Part shown: positions 43,964 to 53,277 of the stretch, one piece after another
How positions within the stretch are numbered: position 1 is the stretch's first letter
Layout of the letters: every line of letters begins with the position of its first letter
Source: Sphingobium sp. V4
Lineage (GTDB): Bacteria > Pseudomonadota > Alphaproteobacteria > Sphingomonadales > Sphingomonadaceae
Assembly (NCBI RefSeq): GCF_029590555.1
Contig: NZ_CP081001.1
Location: 496,001 to 560,000, forward strand
Length of the DNA: 64,000 bases
Direction: 5' to 3'
Made by a program: the position numbers and the translations under genes
The notes under the pieces: generated by a model
Seen by the model: the letters and a program-made list of their open reading frames with translations, nothing else
What the model was told of the DNA's origin: nothing
Databases searched by the model: none

Positions 43964-44746
43964 ATGATGCCCCCGGCCATGATCGCCGCCGCGCTGGCAT
44001 CGGGCGGGGTGGTCGGCCTCGTCCTGGGCCTGGTCGGCGGGGGCGGGTCGATCCTCGCCGTGCCGCTGCTGGTCTATGTGGTCGGTGTTGGCTCGGCCCA
44101 TGCCGCCATCGGAACGGCGGCGGTCGCGGTGGCCGCCAATGCCGCCGCCAGCCTGATCGGCCATGCCCGCGCAGGCACGGTGAAATGGCCCTGCGCCTCG
44201 GTTTTCGCGGCGGCGGGTGTCGTCGGAGCCGCGATCGGCGCGGAAATCGGCAAGGCGGTGGACGGCCGGAAGCTGCTGATGCTGTTCGGCCTGCTGATGA
44301 TCGGCGTGGGGCTTTCCATGATGGGGAAGAGGCGCGGCATGGAGGCGCCCGATGTTCGCCTGTCGCGCGCGACGGCCGCCACCCTGTTGCCCCGGCTTGT
44401 GCCCATTGGCCTCGGCGTCGGGCTGGCGGCGGGATTTTTCGGGATTGGCGGAGGCTTCCTGATCGTGCCCGGACTGATGTTGGCTACCGCCATGCCGCTC
44501 AGGAATGCGGTTGGAACATCGCTGGTGGTCGTCACCGCGCTCGGGCTGACCACGGCGGCCTCCTATGCGCTGTCGGGCTATGTCGACTGGCGGCTAGTGG
44601 GCGTGATGGTCGCGGGCGGGGTGGTCGGCTCGGCAATTGGCATGGCTATGGGTCGACGCCTCGCCGCGCGCAAGGGGCTGCTGGAGCGGCTTTTCGCGCT
44701 CATCGTGATGGTCGTCGGCGTCTATGTCGCGATGCGCGCTGGGTGA
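43964..44746 (+). CDS. TauE/SafE permease of the persulfide locus
   Basis: A 260-residue membrane protein with two repeated halves, each with the glycine-rich TauE/SafE signature (GLVLGLVGGGGSILAVPLL and GVGLAAGFFGIGGGFLIVPGLM). It probably exports sulfite formed by the persulfide dioxygenase. Last gene of the bigR-rhodanese-TauE run; a tail-to-tail ABC ATPase gene follows nine bases later. A second TauE/SafE protein at 8110-8901 belongs to the sulfate assimilation operon. Confidence 0.88.
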   Translation: MMPPAMIAAALASGGVVGLVLGLVGGGGSILAVPLLVYVVGVGSAHAAIGTAAVAVAANAAASLIGHARAGTVKWPCASVFAAAGVVGAAIGAEIGKAVDGRKLLMLFGLLMIGVGLSMMGKRRGMEAPDVRLSRATAATLLPRLVPIGLGVGLAAGFFGIGGGFLIVPGLMLATAMPLRNAVGTSLVVVTALGLTTAASYALSGYVDWRLVGVMVAGGVVGSAIGMAMGRRLAARKGLLERLFALIVMVVGVYVAMRAG

Positions 44747-44755
44747 GGCCCGCTG

Positions 44756-45448
44756 TCAGCGCGTTCTGACGCTGGTTTCGTTGATCCGCCCGTCCAGCAT
44801 GGAAATTTGCACGTCGGCGGCGGCCGCGACATCGGCATCATGGGTCACGCACACCAGCGCGCGCCCCTGATCATGGGCGAGGCTGCGGAACAGGTCCACC
44901 ACGCGGGCGCTGTTCTGGCTGTCGAGATTGCCGGTGGGTTCGTCGCACAGCACCAGCACCGGATCGTTGGCAATGGCGCGGGCGATGGCGACGCGCTGCC
45001 GCTCGCCGCCGGACAGCCGGTCGGGCGTCTTGCCGGACTTGGCGCCCAGGCCCATCTGGTCCAGCAGGCCCAGCGCCTTGTCGCGCGCCTGCGCCTGCGG
45101 CAACCGTCCCAGCCGGCGCATCGGCAGCATCACATTTTCCAGTGCGGTGAATTCAGGCAGCAGGAAATGGAACTGGAACACGAAGCCGAAGCTGGCCAGC
45201 CGTATCTGCGCGCGGGCATCCCCGTCGAGCGGGTTCATGTCGCGCCCCTGGAACAGCAAGGTTCCGCTCGTCGGTCGGTCCAGCAGGCCCAGCAGGTAGA
45301 GCAGCGAGGACTTGCCGCAGCCCGAAGGCCCGACGATGGCGGTGAAGCTGGCCGGCTCGATGGCGATCGCCACGTCGCTCACCAGCGTCACCGGCGGTGT
45401 CCCCGCCAGGCTGCGCGACAGTCCCTCCGCCTGCATGACCGCGCTCAT
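44756..45448 (-). CDS. ABC transporter ATP-binding protein (MacB/LolD class)
   Basis: A 230-residue ATPase with Walker A VGPSGCGKSSLLYLL, Q loop FQFHFLLPE, signature LSGGERQRVAIARAI and Walker B LVLCDEPTGNLD, the pattern of LolD/MacB-type mechanotransmission exporters. The ATG at 45448 overlaps the permease stop (ATGA); the frame extends upstream but only inside the permease gene. It works with the FtsX-like permease and membrane fusion protein encoded upstream. Confidence 0.92.
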   Translation of the reverse strand: MSAVMQAEGLSRSLAGTPPVTLVSDVAIAIEPASFTAIVGPSGCGKSSLLYLLGLLDRPTSGTLLFQGRDMNPLDGDARAQIRLASFGFVFQFHFLLPEFTALENVMLPMRRLGRLPQAQARDKALGLLDQMGLGAKSGKTPDRLSGGERQRVAIARAIANDPVLVLCDEPTGNLDSQNSARVVDLFRSLAHDQGRALVCVTHDADVAAAADVQISMLDGRINETSVRTR

Positions 45449-46695
45449 ACCGCGCCTCGCAGGATGTCGACGGGGTCGACTCGCGCCGCCTTGCGCGCCG
45501 GGAGCCAGGCGGCGATCACGCCGGCGAACAGTGAGGCAGCGGCGGCGATCGCATATTGGCGGGGCGACCGGTCGAGCGGCAGATATTGGTCGTCGCCCGC
45601 GATCGGAAATTTCAGCGACCCCAATATCGCCATCAGCCCATAGCCCAGCAGCCATCCCGCCATGATGCCGATCACCGCCAGCGCCAGTCCTTCGAACACG
45701 AAGATCAGTTGCAGGTCGCGCTCGGAAAACCCCATGGAGCGCATGATCGCGATGTCGCGGCGCTTGTCGGTAACGCTGTTCGACACGACGGAATAGATGC
45801 CGAAGCTGGCGACCAGCAGGATCGCCGACACGACGCTGTACATGATGACGTTGCGGGTCACGAGCAAGGAGAGGAAATCGGCCGACCGTTCCTGCCAGCT
45901 TTCCGCCTTGTAGGAAAAACGCTGTTCCAGCCGCAGGCCGACCGGCTGCGCGCCATAGGGATCGGCGAGGCGCACGCCGATGCGGTTGATGATGAAGGGG
46001 CGGCCGAGCAGCGACTGGGCCTCTCGCAACAGCACATAGCCGGCCGATGGGCCAAGCTGGCTCTGGCCGCGCTTGAACAGGCCGACGATGCGCAGCGACC
46101 GGCTCTTGCCTGATGCCGATGTCGCGCCGACCATGTCCCCCATGCCGATGCCCAGGCGCTCGGCCATTTCCTCCCCGATGATGATGCCGCCCTGCGTGCT
46201 TTCCAGGTCGCGCAGACGGCCCGTGCGCAACTGATCGCTGATCGTGCTCACTTTCTCCTCGATGGCGGGATCGACGCCGATGACGGTCAGCGCTTCCTCC
46301 CGCCCGCCGCTGCGCAGGGTGATGGCGCCGGTCAGGCTGGGCGATCCGATGGCGCCCGGCTCGGCGTTGACGGCGCGCAATATTTCGGGCCAGCCCTTGA
46401 GCCCGCGCACTTCGCTGCGGACCCTGTAGTGGCGCAGGTCGATCGCGGCGCCCGGATAGGCCCGCACACCCGGCTGCGCCGGCGGGCTGCGCCGTTCGTC
46501 GGAAATGATGATGTGCGGGGCCGCGTCGATCAGCGTCTCGACAAAATCATTCTGGCTGCCGATCATCATCGCCGACACCGCCAGGAAAAAGCCGACGCCC
46601 ACGGCAACGCCGCTCACCGCTACCAGCGTCTGGCGCCGGCGCCCCGCCAGGTGCCGGGCGGCGATCCCCGCCAGCAGCCGCAACTGCCCGCTCAT
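45445..46695 (-). CDS. FtsX-like ABC transporter permease
   Basis: A 416-residue permease with the MacB/LolC topology. One N-terminal helix (RRQTLVAVSGVAVGVGFFLAV) is followed by a large periplasmic domain (about 50-270) and three helices in the last 150 residues (VIMYSVVSAILLVASFGIYS and others) that form the FtsX domain. TDKRRDIAIMRSMGFSERDL is the coupling helix that contacts the ATPase. Overlaps the fusion-protein gene upstream and the ATPase gene downstream by four bases each. Confidence 0.92.
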   Translation of the reverse strand: MSGQLRLLAGIAARHLAGRRRQTLVAVSGVAVGVGFFLAVSAMMIGSQNDFVETLIDAAPHIIISDERRSPPAQPGVRAYPGAAIDLRHYRVRSEVRGLKGWPEILRAVNAEPGAIGSPSLTGAITLRSGGREEALTVIGVDPAIEEKVSTISDQLRTGRLRDLESTQGGIIIGEEMAERLGIGMGDMVGATSASGKSRSLRIVGLFKRGQSQLGPSAGYVLLREAQSLLGRPFIINRIGVRLADPYGAQPVGLRLEQRFSYKAESWQERSADFLSLLVTRNVIMYSVVSAILLVASFGIYSVVSNSVTDKRRDIAIMRSMGFSERDLQLIFVFEGLALAVIGIMAGWLLGYGLMAILGSLKFPIAGDDQYLPLDRSPRQYAIAAAASLFAGVIAAWLPARKAARVDPVDILRGAV

Positions 46696-47690
46696 CGTGT
46701 CGCCCGCACGCGCATATTCTCGGTTATCTTGCCCTCCGGCCGGGCGACGACCTTCTCCCCTTGCGACAGGCCGGACAGGATCTGGATCTCGCTCGATCCG
46801 GCGATGCCGGGACGCACCACCCTGGCATGGGCGCGGCCGTCGCGCACGATCCAGACATGGTCGTTCTCGACCGCATCAGCCGGGACGAGCAGTGTCCGGG
46901 CCACATGGCGGGTCACGATATTGACTTCCAGCGTCAGGCCGAGCGGCAGGGGCATGGCGCCGTCGGTCACGATCCGGGCGCGGAATGCCCGCTGCTCGGG
47001 ATCGCCGCCTGGCGTGACGTCCCGCACATGGCCGCGCAGCACACGCCCCGGCCAGGCGTCGCTCGACATCAGCGCGGACTGGCCGGGATGGAGGCGTGGG
47101 ACGTCGCGCTCGTCCACCGTGGCGGTGATGCGGATGCGCGCAGGATCGCCCAGGGTCATCAGCGTCCGGCTGGGCACGGCCAGATCGCCCGGCTCCACAT
47201 CCCGGCGCAGGACGATGCCGTCGATGCCCGAGCGCACCACCATCTGGTCCAGCCGCGCGGCGGCGCTCTGCTCGGCCGCCCTTGCGCCGTCGGCCACGGC
47301 CATAGCCGAATCGCGGGCTGCCCGCGTGACCCAGCCCCTGGCGAAGAGGGTCAGCGTCCTGCTTTCGTCCTGAAGGGCGACGCGCCGCTGAGCCTTGGCC
47401 TGTTGCAGCACATGGCGCTGTTCCTCGTCATCCAGCAGGATCAGGGGCTGGCCGCGCCGGACGCGGTCGCCTTCATCGACCAGCACCTGCCGCACGGGGG
47501 CGGTCAGGCGCGCGGCGACGGTAGCCGGATGCTCGGCCTCGACAAAACCGGTGGCGTAGACCAGTTCGACCGCGTCACCGATACGCGCCGGGGCGAGCGT
47601 CACGTCCTGGGTCTGTACTGCAAACAGCCATCCGGCCGCTGCCGCCGCCAGCAGCGCCACCGCCAACAGCCAGGGCGCGATGCGTTTCAT
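46692..47690 (-). CDS. HlyD/MacA-type membrane fusion protein
   Basis: A 332-residue periplasmic adaptor. An N-terminal membrane anchor (WLLAVALLAAAAAGWLFAV) comes first, then the lipoyl half (FVEAEHPATVAARLTAPVRQVLVDEGDRVRRGQPLI in part), an alpha-helical hairpin (about 85-135), and beta-barrel parts ending IQILSGLSQGEKVVARPEG. First gene of the three-gene exporter operon. No outer membrane channel gene is adjacent, so the system may use a TolC encoded elsewhere. Substrate unknown. Confidence 0.9.
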   Translation of the reverse strand: MKRIAPWLLAVALLAAAAAGWLFAVQTQDVTLAPARIGDAVELVYATGFVEAEHPATVAARLTAPVRQVLVDEGDRVRRGQPLILLDDEEQRHVLQQAKAQRRVALQDESRTLTLFARGWVTRAARDSAMAVADGARAAEQSAAARLDQMVVRSGIDGIVLRRDVEPGDLAVPSRTLMTLGDPARIRITATVDERDVPRLHPGQSALMSSDAWPGRVLRGHVRDVTPGGDPEQRAFRARIVTDGAMPLPLGLTLEVNIVTRHVARTLLVPADAVENDHVWIVRDGRAHARVVRPGIAGSSEIQILSGLSQGEKVVARPEGKITENMRVRATR

Positions 47691-47961
47691 AACTCCGTCA
47701 TAGCATCATGTGACGATCATTGCCTGCCCGTATCGAATTTCCGCCTGCGGCCTTTGGCGATGCTATCGCAGCGTCACTTCCGAACTGCCGCGCGCGACGA
47801 TCATCCCCGCCCCCCGCGTCGTCTGCAAACGGTGATCTACGTCTCGAGGAGCGGGCCGAACAGGGAATGTGGCCGGTCGTGCGGGCCATTCTTTGGCTGT
47901 CACATCGCTCTTGGCGCGGGGCGGGTTCCCAATCCGGCGATTCATATTCTAAGGATGGGGC

Positions 47962-48951
47962 ATGATCCGGGATTTTGCCATCAGCCTCGAAGATGTCGTC
48001 GACGCCGCGCGCGTGATCGCGACGGCGGCGATAGGTACGCCGCTGCTCGAAAATGCACAATTGAACGAACGCTGCGGCCGGCGCGTGCTGCTGAAGTTCG
48101 AGGGCGCGCAGCATACCGGCTCGTTCAAGTTTCGTGGCGCCTATAACCGGCTGGCGCGGCTGACGGTGGCCGAGCGGGCGGCGGGTGTCGTCGCCTGGTC
48201 GTCGGGCAATCATGCGCAGGGCGTGGCGGCGGCGGCGCGGATGCTGGACATGCCCGCGACCATCGTGATGCCCGCCGATGCGCCCGCCATCAAGATCGCC
48301 AATACGCGCGCGCTCGGGGCGCAGGTCGTGCCCTATGACCGGCTTCGCGAGAGCCGCGAGGAGATTGCTACGGAGCTGGCCCGGACGCGCGGGGCGACGC
48401 TGGTGCCGTCCTTCGACGATCCGTTCATCATCGCGGGCCAGGGCACGGCCGGGCTGGAAATCCTCGATCAGGCCGCGGACGCGGGCGCCGAGCTTTCGCA
48501 ACTGCTGGTCTGTTGCGGCGGGGGCGGGCTGACCGCCGGGATCGCGACGGCGGTCAAGTCGCTTGCCGCCCATGTCGATATTCACACGGTCGAGCCTGTC
48601 GGGTTCGACGATACGGCCCGGTCGTTGCGCAGCGGGCAGCGCGAGACGGTCGCGCCTGAAGCGCGGTCCATCTGCGACGCGCTGTTGTCGCCCAGCCCTG
48701 GCGCGCTGACCTTTCCGATCAACCGGGCGCTGGTGACGAGCGGCCTCGCCGTGACCGACGATCAGGTGCGCGACGCGATGCGCTTCGCCTTTTCGACGCT
48801 CAAGCTGGTGGTCGAGCCGGGCGGGGCGGTGGCGCTGGCCGCGCTGCTCGCAGGACTGGTTCCGGCGCGCGAGGGGGCGATCGCGGTCGTCCTGTCGGGG
48901 AGCAATGTCGATCCCGCCGATTATGCGGCCATTCTGAACGGCCTGGCCTGA
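47962..48951 (+). CDS. Threonine/serine dehydratase (PLP fold type II)
   Basis: A 329-residue enzyme that deaminates threonine or serine, or acts as a serine racemase-like enzyme. The PLP lysine is Lys56 in HTGSFKFRGA, substrate loop SSGNHAQG follows, and the phosphate-binding glycine loop is VCCGGGGLTAG. There is no C-terminal ACT domain, so it is the catabolic or short type. Single gene, 271 bp after the divergent exporter operon, and convergent with the response regulator gene 40 bp away. Confidence 0.9.
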   Translation: MIRDFAISLEDVVDAARVIATAAIGTPLLENAQLNERCGRRVLLKFEGAQHTGSFKFRGAYNRLARLTVAERAAGVVAWSSGNHAQGVAAAARMLDMPATIVMPADAPAIKIANTRALGAQVVPYDRLRESREEIATELARTRGATLVPSFDDPFIIAGQGTAGLEILDQAADAGAELSQLLVCCGGGGLTAGIATAVKSLAAHVDIHTVEPVGFDDTARSLRSGQRETVAPEARSICDALLSPSPGALTFPINRALVTSGLAVTDDQVRDAMRFAFSTLKLVVEPGGAVALAALLAGLVPAREGAIAVVLSGSNVDPADYAAILNGLA

Positions 48952-48991
48952 CGGCGCCGCGCTCGCGATTTCCGGGGAGCGCGGACTGGCT

Positions 48992-49912
48992 TTATTGCGC
49001 GATCACGCGCACGGCGAAGGCGGCTGCGGCGGCGCGCGTCTCGACTCCCAGCTTCTCGAAAATCTGCTCCAGATGCTTGTTCACGGTGCGCGGGCTGATC
49101 GCCAATATCTCGCTGATGACGCGGTTGGGCTTGCCATAGCTGATCCACAGCAGCACCTCCGCTTCGCGCTGGGTCAGGCCGAAATGGCTTTGCAGCCGAC
49201 CGATATCGGCCAGCGGGTCGAGATGATTGAGGCGGATCAATATCTCTTCGCGGCGCGGGCGGCCTACGATGATCAGTTCCACCGTGTCGCCGCCGCCGCT
49301 GTCCGCCTTCGCGGTCGCGCCGGCGGGAAGGTCGTCGCCCAGCAGCCGCGAGATCGCCGCGCGGAGCAGGGCGGGCGGCGCGGCGTCGCCGCGTGACCAG
49401 CCCGGCTCCAGCGCCTCCATCAGCTTTTCCGCGCCGGGCGTGCTCCAACTCAGTTGTCCCCCGGTCGTTACCGCGATCAGGTTGCGGCCGGTGGCGTCCA
49501 GCGCGAACTGGCCGCCCTGGGTCTGGCGCGCGTTGGCCATGTGGACGCGCACGCGGGCCAGCAATTCCTCGACCACGATGGGCTTGCGCACATAATCCAC
49601 GCCGCCAGCTTCCAGCGCATGGACGACATGCTCGCTTTCCGTCAGGCCGGTCATGAAGATGATCGGGATCGGCGCCCCCGCCGGCATCTGCTTGATCGCG
49701 CGCGTCGTTTCGAAGCCGTCCAGCCCCGGCATCACCGCGTCCATCAGGATCAGGTCGGGGGCGACATGCTCCAGTAATTCCAGCGCCGCGTCGCCGCTGG
49801 TGGCGATCAGGACGGAAATATGCGCGGCTTCCAGCGTGTCGGTCAGGAAGCGGAGCGACTCGGGGGTGTCGTCGACGACCAGTACGGTGTCGCCGGGGGA
49901 AGTCTTGGTCAT
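48992..49912 (-). CDS. LuxR-type response regulator of the urease-linked two-component system
   Basis: A 306-residue regulator. The receiver domain (residues 1-125) has acidic DD at 14-15, phosphoacceptor Asp58 in LILMDAVMPG and Lys109 region YVRKPIV. After a middle segment of unknown fold (about 135-235), the C-terminal LuxR helix-turn-helix is clear (FGLTQREAEVLLWISYGKPN, ISPRTVNKHLEQIFEKLGV). Its ATG overlaps the stop of the transporter-kinase gene (ATGA), so both are made together as the end of the urease operon, and the kinase is the likely phosphodonor. Confidence 0.92.
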   Translation of the reverse strand: MTKTSPGDTVLVVDDTPESLRFLTDTLEAAHISVLIATSGDAALELLEHVAPDLILMDAVMPGLDGFETTRAIKQMPAGAPIPIIFMTGLTESEHVVHALEAGGVDYVRKPIVVEELLARVRVHMANARQTQGGQFALDATGRNLIAVTTGGQLSWSTPGAEKLMEALEPGWSRGDAAPPALLRAAISRLLGDDLPAGATAKADSGGGDTVELIIVGRPRREEILIRLNHLDPLADIGRLQSHFGLTQREAEVLLWISYGKPNRVISEILAISPRTVNKHLEQIFEKLGVETRAAAAAFAVRVIAQ

Positions 49913-52900
49913 TGAGCGGCCCTTATGGTTCTGATCAGCGCCTTGAGGTCGAAGCGGTCGAGATGGAGGAGGAGAGCGCGGGTCAGTGGCTGGGCGTCGG
50001 GCACGGTTTCCTCCAGGGCGCGGATGCTGGCCTCGATCCCACGAACATGGCCGATGATCGCCTTCTGTTCGATATCGGCGAGGATGGGGGCGGCTTCTTC
50101 GGGCAGGGGCGGCATTGCGGCGTCGGCTTCGGTCGGGAGGGGCGGGGCGTCGCCGGTCCAGCGGATATGGAGCTGGTCGGCGATCGCGTCCAGCAGGGCG
50201 TCCAGATCGACGGGCTTCATCAGGAACATGTCGTGCGCCGCCTGGCCGTCGCCGCCGCGATGAAATTCATGCGCGTTGGCCGAAACCATGACGATGCGGA
50301 CCCGGCCGCCCAGTCGTTCGCGCAGGATGCGGCAAATGTCCCAGCCGGATTCTCCGGGCATCGAGATATCGAGGAGAATGATGTCGGGCTGTTCCCGCGC
50401 CGCGATCTCCAGTCCGGCCCGGCCGCTGAGCGCTTCGAACACGGTGAAGTCGAGCGGTTCGAGCAGGCCGCGCAAGACCGCGACCTGCGCGGCGTCGTCG
50501 TCGATCAGCAGCACCTTGCGCCGTTCGCCTTCATAGCCCCTGATCCGGTCGACCGGCTGGCTGTCCGCCGCCTGTCCGGCGACATGGCCCAGCATCAGGC
50601 GCACCGTGAACTGGGTTCCCCTGCGGGTCGAATCGCTGCCCGCATCACTGATGACGGACAGGTCGCCGCCCAATATCTGCACCAGCGCCTGGGTGATGGC
50701 GAGGCCGAGGCCGATGCCCTTCTGTTTCTGTGCGTCCGGATTGGAGCCGCGCTCGAACGGATCGAAGATGCGCTTCAGGTCGTCGGCCGCAATGCCCAGC
50801 CCTGTGTCGATGATGTCGAACGTCGCCATCTGGCTGCGATACTGGACGCGGAAGGTGACGGACCCGGACCGGGTGAACTTGATCGCGTTAGACAGCAGGT
50901 TGATCAGGATCTGGCGCAGTCTTTTCTGGTCGGTGCGCACGAAGTCGGGCAGATTTTCGGGCCGTTCGTAGAGAAATTCGATGCCCTTGGCCTGCGCCTG
51001 GGGTCGGAACATGTTGGCGATCTGGTCGACGAAGGGAGACAGGCGGACGGTTTCGCTGCTGATGCGCAGTACGCCGCTTTCGACCTGGCTGATGTCCATC
51101 AGCCCCTCGACCAGATTGGTCAGATGTTCCGCGCTGCGGCGGATGATCTTGGCGGCTTCGACCGGCGCGATCTCATGGCCGCGTTCCATCAACTGGGCAT
51201 AGCCGTAGATGCTGTTGAGCGGCGAGCGGATTTCATGGCTGACACTGACGAGATAGCGGCTCTTGGCCGCATTGGCGGCCTCCGCCGCCTCCTTGGCGCG
51301 TTGCAGTTCCGCGCCGGTCACGTCATGCGCGATCACCTCTTCCATCAGTTTCTGCACATGATGCTCGCTTTCCTGCATCGCGCTGCGGCGGCTCTGATGC
51401 GCCAGCACGATCATCCAGGCGATGACCCCGCCGAACAGCGAGAAAAGGAGGAAAAGACCCAGCATCAGGCTGCTGGTCTGGGCGGCGATGGAGGGCGCGC
51501 GCCGCGCGACCTGCCAGCCGATCCCGCCCAGCACCGCGCCATTGGCGAGTGTGATGATCGTCATCACCGCGATGAAATGGCCCACCGGGGTATGGACATG
51601 CGTCGCCACGGCGCGGGGCAGCAGGCGCTCCAGCCACCGCGCGGCCTGCTGCGTCGCCCGGCTGTCGGTCTTGCACCGGTCGTGGCAGCGCGCCTCCAGC
51701 GTGCAGCAGAGCGAGCAGATGGGGGCGGCATACATGGGGCAATGCGCCATATCGACATGCTGGAACGCATTTTCGCAGATGATGCACGTCTTTGTCTGGC
51801 CGCCCTCCGGCCAGTGCGACCGGCGGGCGATATAATAGCGGCCATGGGTCAGCAGCGCGATGACCGGGGCGCTGGTGAAGGCGACCGCCATGCCGATGAC
51901 CGGGGCGAAGGCGCGGGCGATCTCTCCCAGCAGGCCGACATGGGCGATGCCCGACACCGAAATGGACAGCAGCATCGCGCCGATGCCGACCGGGTTGATG
52001 TCGAACAGATGCGCCCGCTTGAACTCGATCCCCGCCGGCGACAGCCGCAGCGGCTTGGAGATCATGAGGTCCGCCGCCAGCGCCCCGATCCAGCCCGCCG
52101 CGACCGTGGCGTACAGGATCAGGATCGCCTCGATCGCGTCGAAGATGCCGACTTCCATCAGCAGCAGCGCCAGCAGCACGTTGAAGATCAGCCACACGAC
52201 GCGGCCGGGATGGCTGTGGGTCAGTCGGGCGAAGAAATTGGACCAGGCGATCGAGCCGGCATAGGCGTTGGTGACATTGATCTTGAGCTGGCAGATGATG
52301 ACGAACAGGCCCGTCAGCACCAGCGACAGGCCGGCATGGCCAGACATGGCGGTGTAGATCGCCTGAAACATCGCGGTCGGGCTGGACGCTTCGCTCTGCA
52401 AGGCGGCGCTCTGGACCAGGAAATGCGCCAGCCAGGAGCCGAGTAGCAGCTTCATGCCGCCGATCAGGGTCCAGCCGGGGCCGCCCGCCAGCATCGCGGT
52501 CCACCATTTGCCCCGGCCGATCTTCGCCTTGGCGGGCAGGAAGCGCAGATAGTCCGCCTGCTCCCCGATCTGGGGCAGCAGCGACAGGAGGGTGGAGAGG
52601 GCAAAGCCGAAATAGAGCAGGCTGACGCTGCCGTCGGGCGCGCCCAGTTGTCCGGTGAAACGGCTCCATTGCGCCAGCGCGTCCGGGCCGGACCAGAGGA
52701 TATAGGCGATCGGCGCGACCTGGAGGACGATCCAGAAGGCCTGGGTCGCATTCTGGAACCGGGTGATGGCGCTCATGCCGTAGAGGGCGATCGGGATGAC
52801 CATCAGTGCGCTCACCAGATAGGCGACGCTCATCGGCATCCCGGTCATCGCCGTCAGCGCGACCGCCATGATCGTCGCTTCGACCGAGAAGAGCAGGAAG

Positions 52901-53277
52901 GTGAAGCTGGCGTAGATCAGCGAGGTGAGGGTGGACCCCAGATAGCCGAAGCCGGCGCCGCGCGTCAGAAGGTCGATGTCCAGGCCATGCTTGGCGGCAT
53001 GATAGGCGATTGGCAGGCCGATGACGAACATCAGCGCCACGGCGGCGGCGATGGCGGCGACGCTGTTGGCGAAACCATAGGTCAGGGTGATGGACGCTCC
53101 GATCGCCTCGCAGGCGAGGAAGGCGGTCGCCCCGATCGCGGTGTTGGCGACCTGTCCCGCCGTCCAGCGCCGGGCGCTGTCTGCGGTGTAGCGCAGGGCA
53201 TAATCCTCCAATGTCTGGCTGGCGACCCACTTGTTGTAGAGCCGCTTTTCGCGCAGGACATAGGCGGCGCGGTCCAT
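49909..53277 (-). CDS. NCS1-transporter-like hybrid histidine kinase
   Basis: A 1122-residue sensor. Residues about 35-490 form about 12 helices resembling purine/cytosine permeases of the NCS1 family (ANTAIGATAFLACEAIGASI, LKINVTNAYAGSIAWSNFFA). A cysteine-rich module follows (Cys498, 501, 513, 521, 524, 525, 531, 535), then two more helices (about 565-625). The kinase part has His681 in SVSHEIRSPLN, N box Asn797, Asp824 in DTGLGIA and GIGLGLAI, then a receiver domain with Asp970. The last 80 residues are helical without a clear Hpt histidine motif. Its ATG overlaps the ureG stop, so it belongs to the urease operon. Sensing of a nitrogen compound through the transporter part is inference. 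Confidence 0.9.
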   Translation of the reverse strand: MDRAAYVLREKRLYNKWVASQTLEDYALRYTADSARRWTAGQVANTAIGATAFLACEAIGASITLTYGFANSVAAIAAAVALMFVIGLPIAYHAAKHGLDIDLLTRGAGFGYLGSTLTSLIYASFTFLLFSVEATIMAVALTAMTGMPMSVAYLVSALMVIPIALYGMSAITRFQNATQAFWIVLQVAPIAYILWSGPDALAQWSRFTGQLGAPDGSVSLLYFGFALSTLLSLLPQIGEQADYLRFLPAKAKIGRGKWWTAMLAGGPGWTLIGGMKLLLGSWLAHFLVQSAALQSEASSPTAMFQAIYTAMSGHAGLSLVLTGLFVIICQLKINVTNAYAGSIAWSNFFARLTHSHPGRVVWLIFNVLLALLLMEVGIFDAIEAILILYATVAAGWIGALAADLMISKPLRLSPAGIEFKRAHLFDINPVGIGAMLLSISVSGIAHVGLLGEIARAFAPVIGMAVAFTSAPVIALLTHGRYYIARRSHWPEGGQTKTCIICENAFQHVDMAHCPMYAAPICSLCCTLEARCHDRCKTDSRATQQAARWLERLLPRAVATHVHTPVGHFIAVMTIITLANGAVLGGIGWQVARRAPSIAAQTSSLMLGLFLLFSLFGGVIAWMIVLAHQSRRSAMQESEHHVQKLMEEVIAHDVTGAELQRAKEAAEAANAAKSRYLVSVSHEIRSPLNSIYGYAQLMERGHEIAPVEAAKIIRRSAEHLTNLVEGLMDISQVESGVLRISSETVRLSPFVDQIANMFRPQAQAKGIEFLYERPENLPDFVRTDQKRLRQILINLLSNAIKFTRSGSVTFRVQYRSQMATFDIIDTGLGIAADDLKRIFDPFERGSNPDAQKQKGIGLGLAITQALVQILGGDLSVISDAGSDSTRRGTQFTVRLMLGHVAGQAADSQPVDRIRGYEGERRKVLLIDDDAAQVAVLRGLLEPLDFTVFEALSGRAGLEIAAREQPDIILLDISMPGESGWDICRILRERLGGRVRIVMVSANAHEFHRGGDGQAAHDMFLMKPVDLDALLDAIADQLHIRWTGDAPPLPTEADAAMPPLPEEAAPILADIEQKAIIGHVRGIEASIRALEETVPDAQPLTRALLLHLDRFDLKALIRTIRAAQ

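Noticed and set aside
47691..47961. A small gene in the gap between the exporter operon and the dehydratase gene
   Set aside because: Frames at 47720-47965 and on the opposite strand have no ribosome site, conserved motif or coding-like composition; the 271-bp gap is adequately explained as a divergent promoter region.
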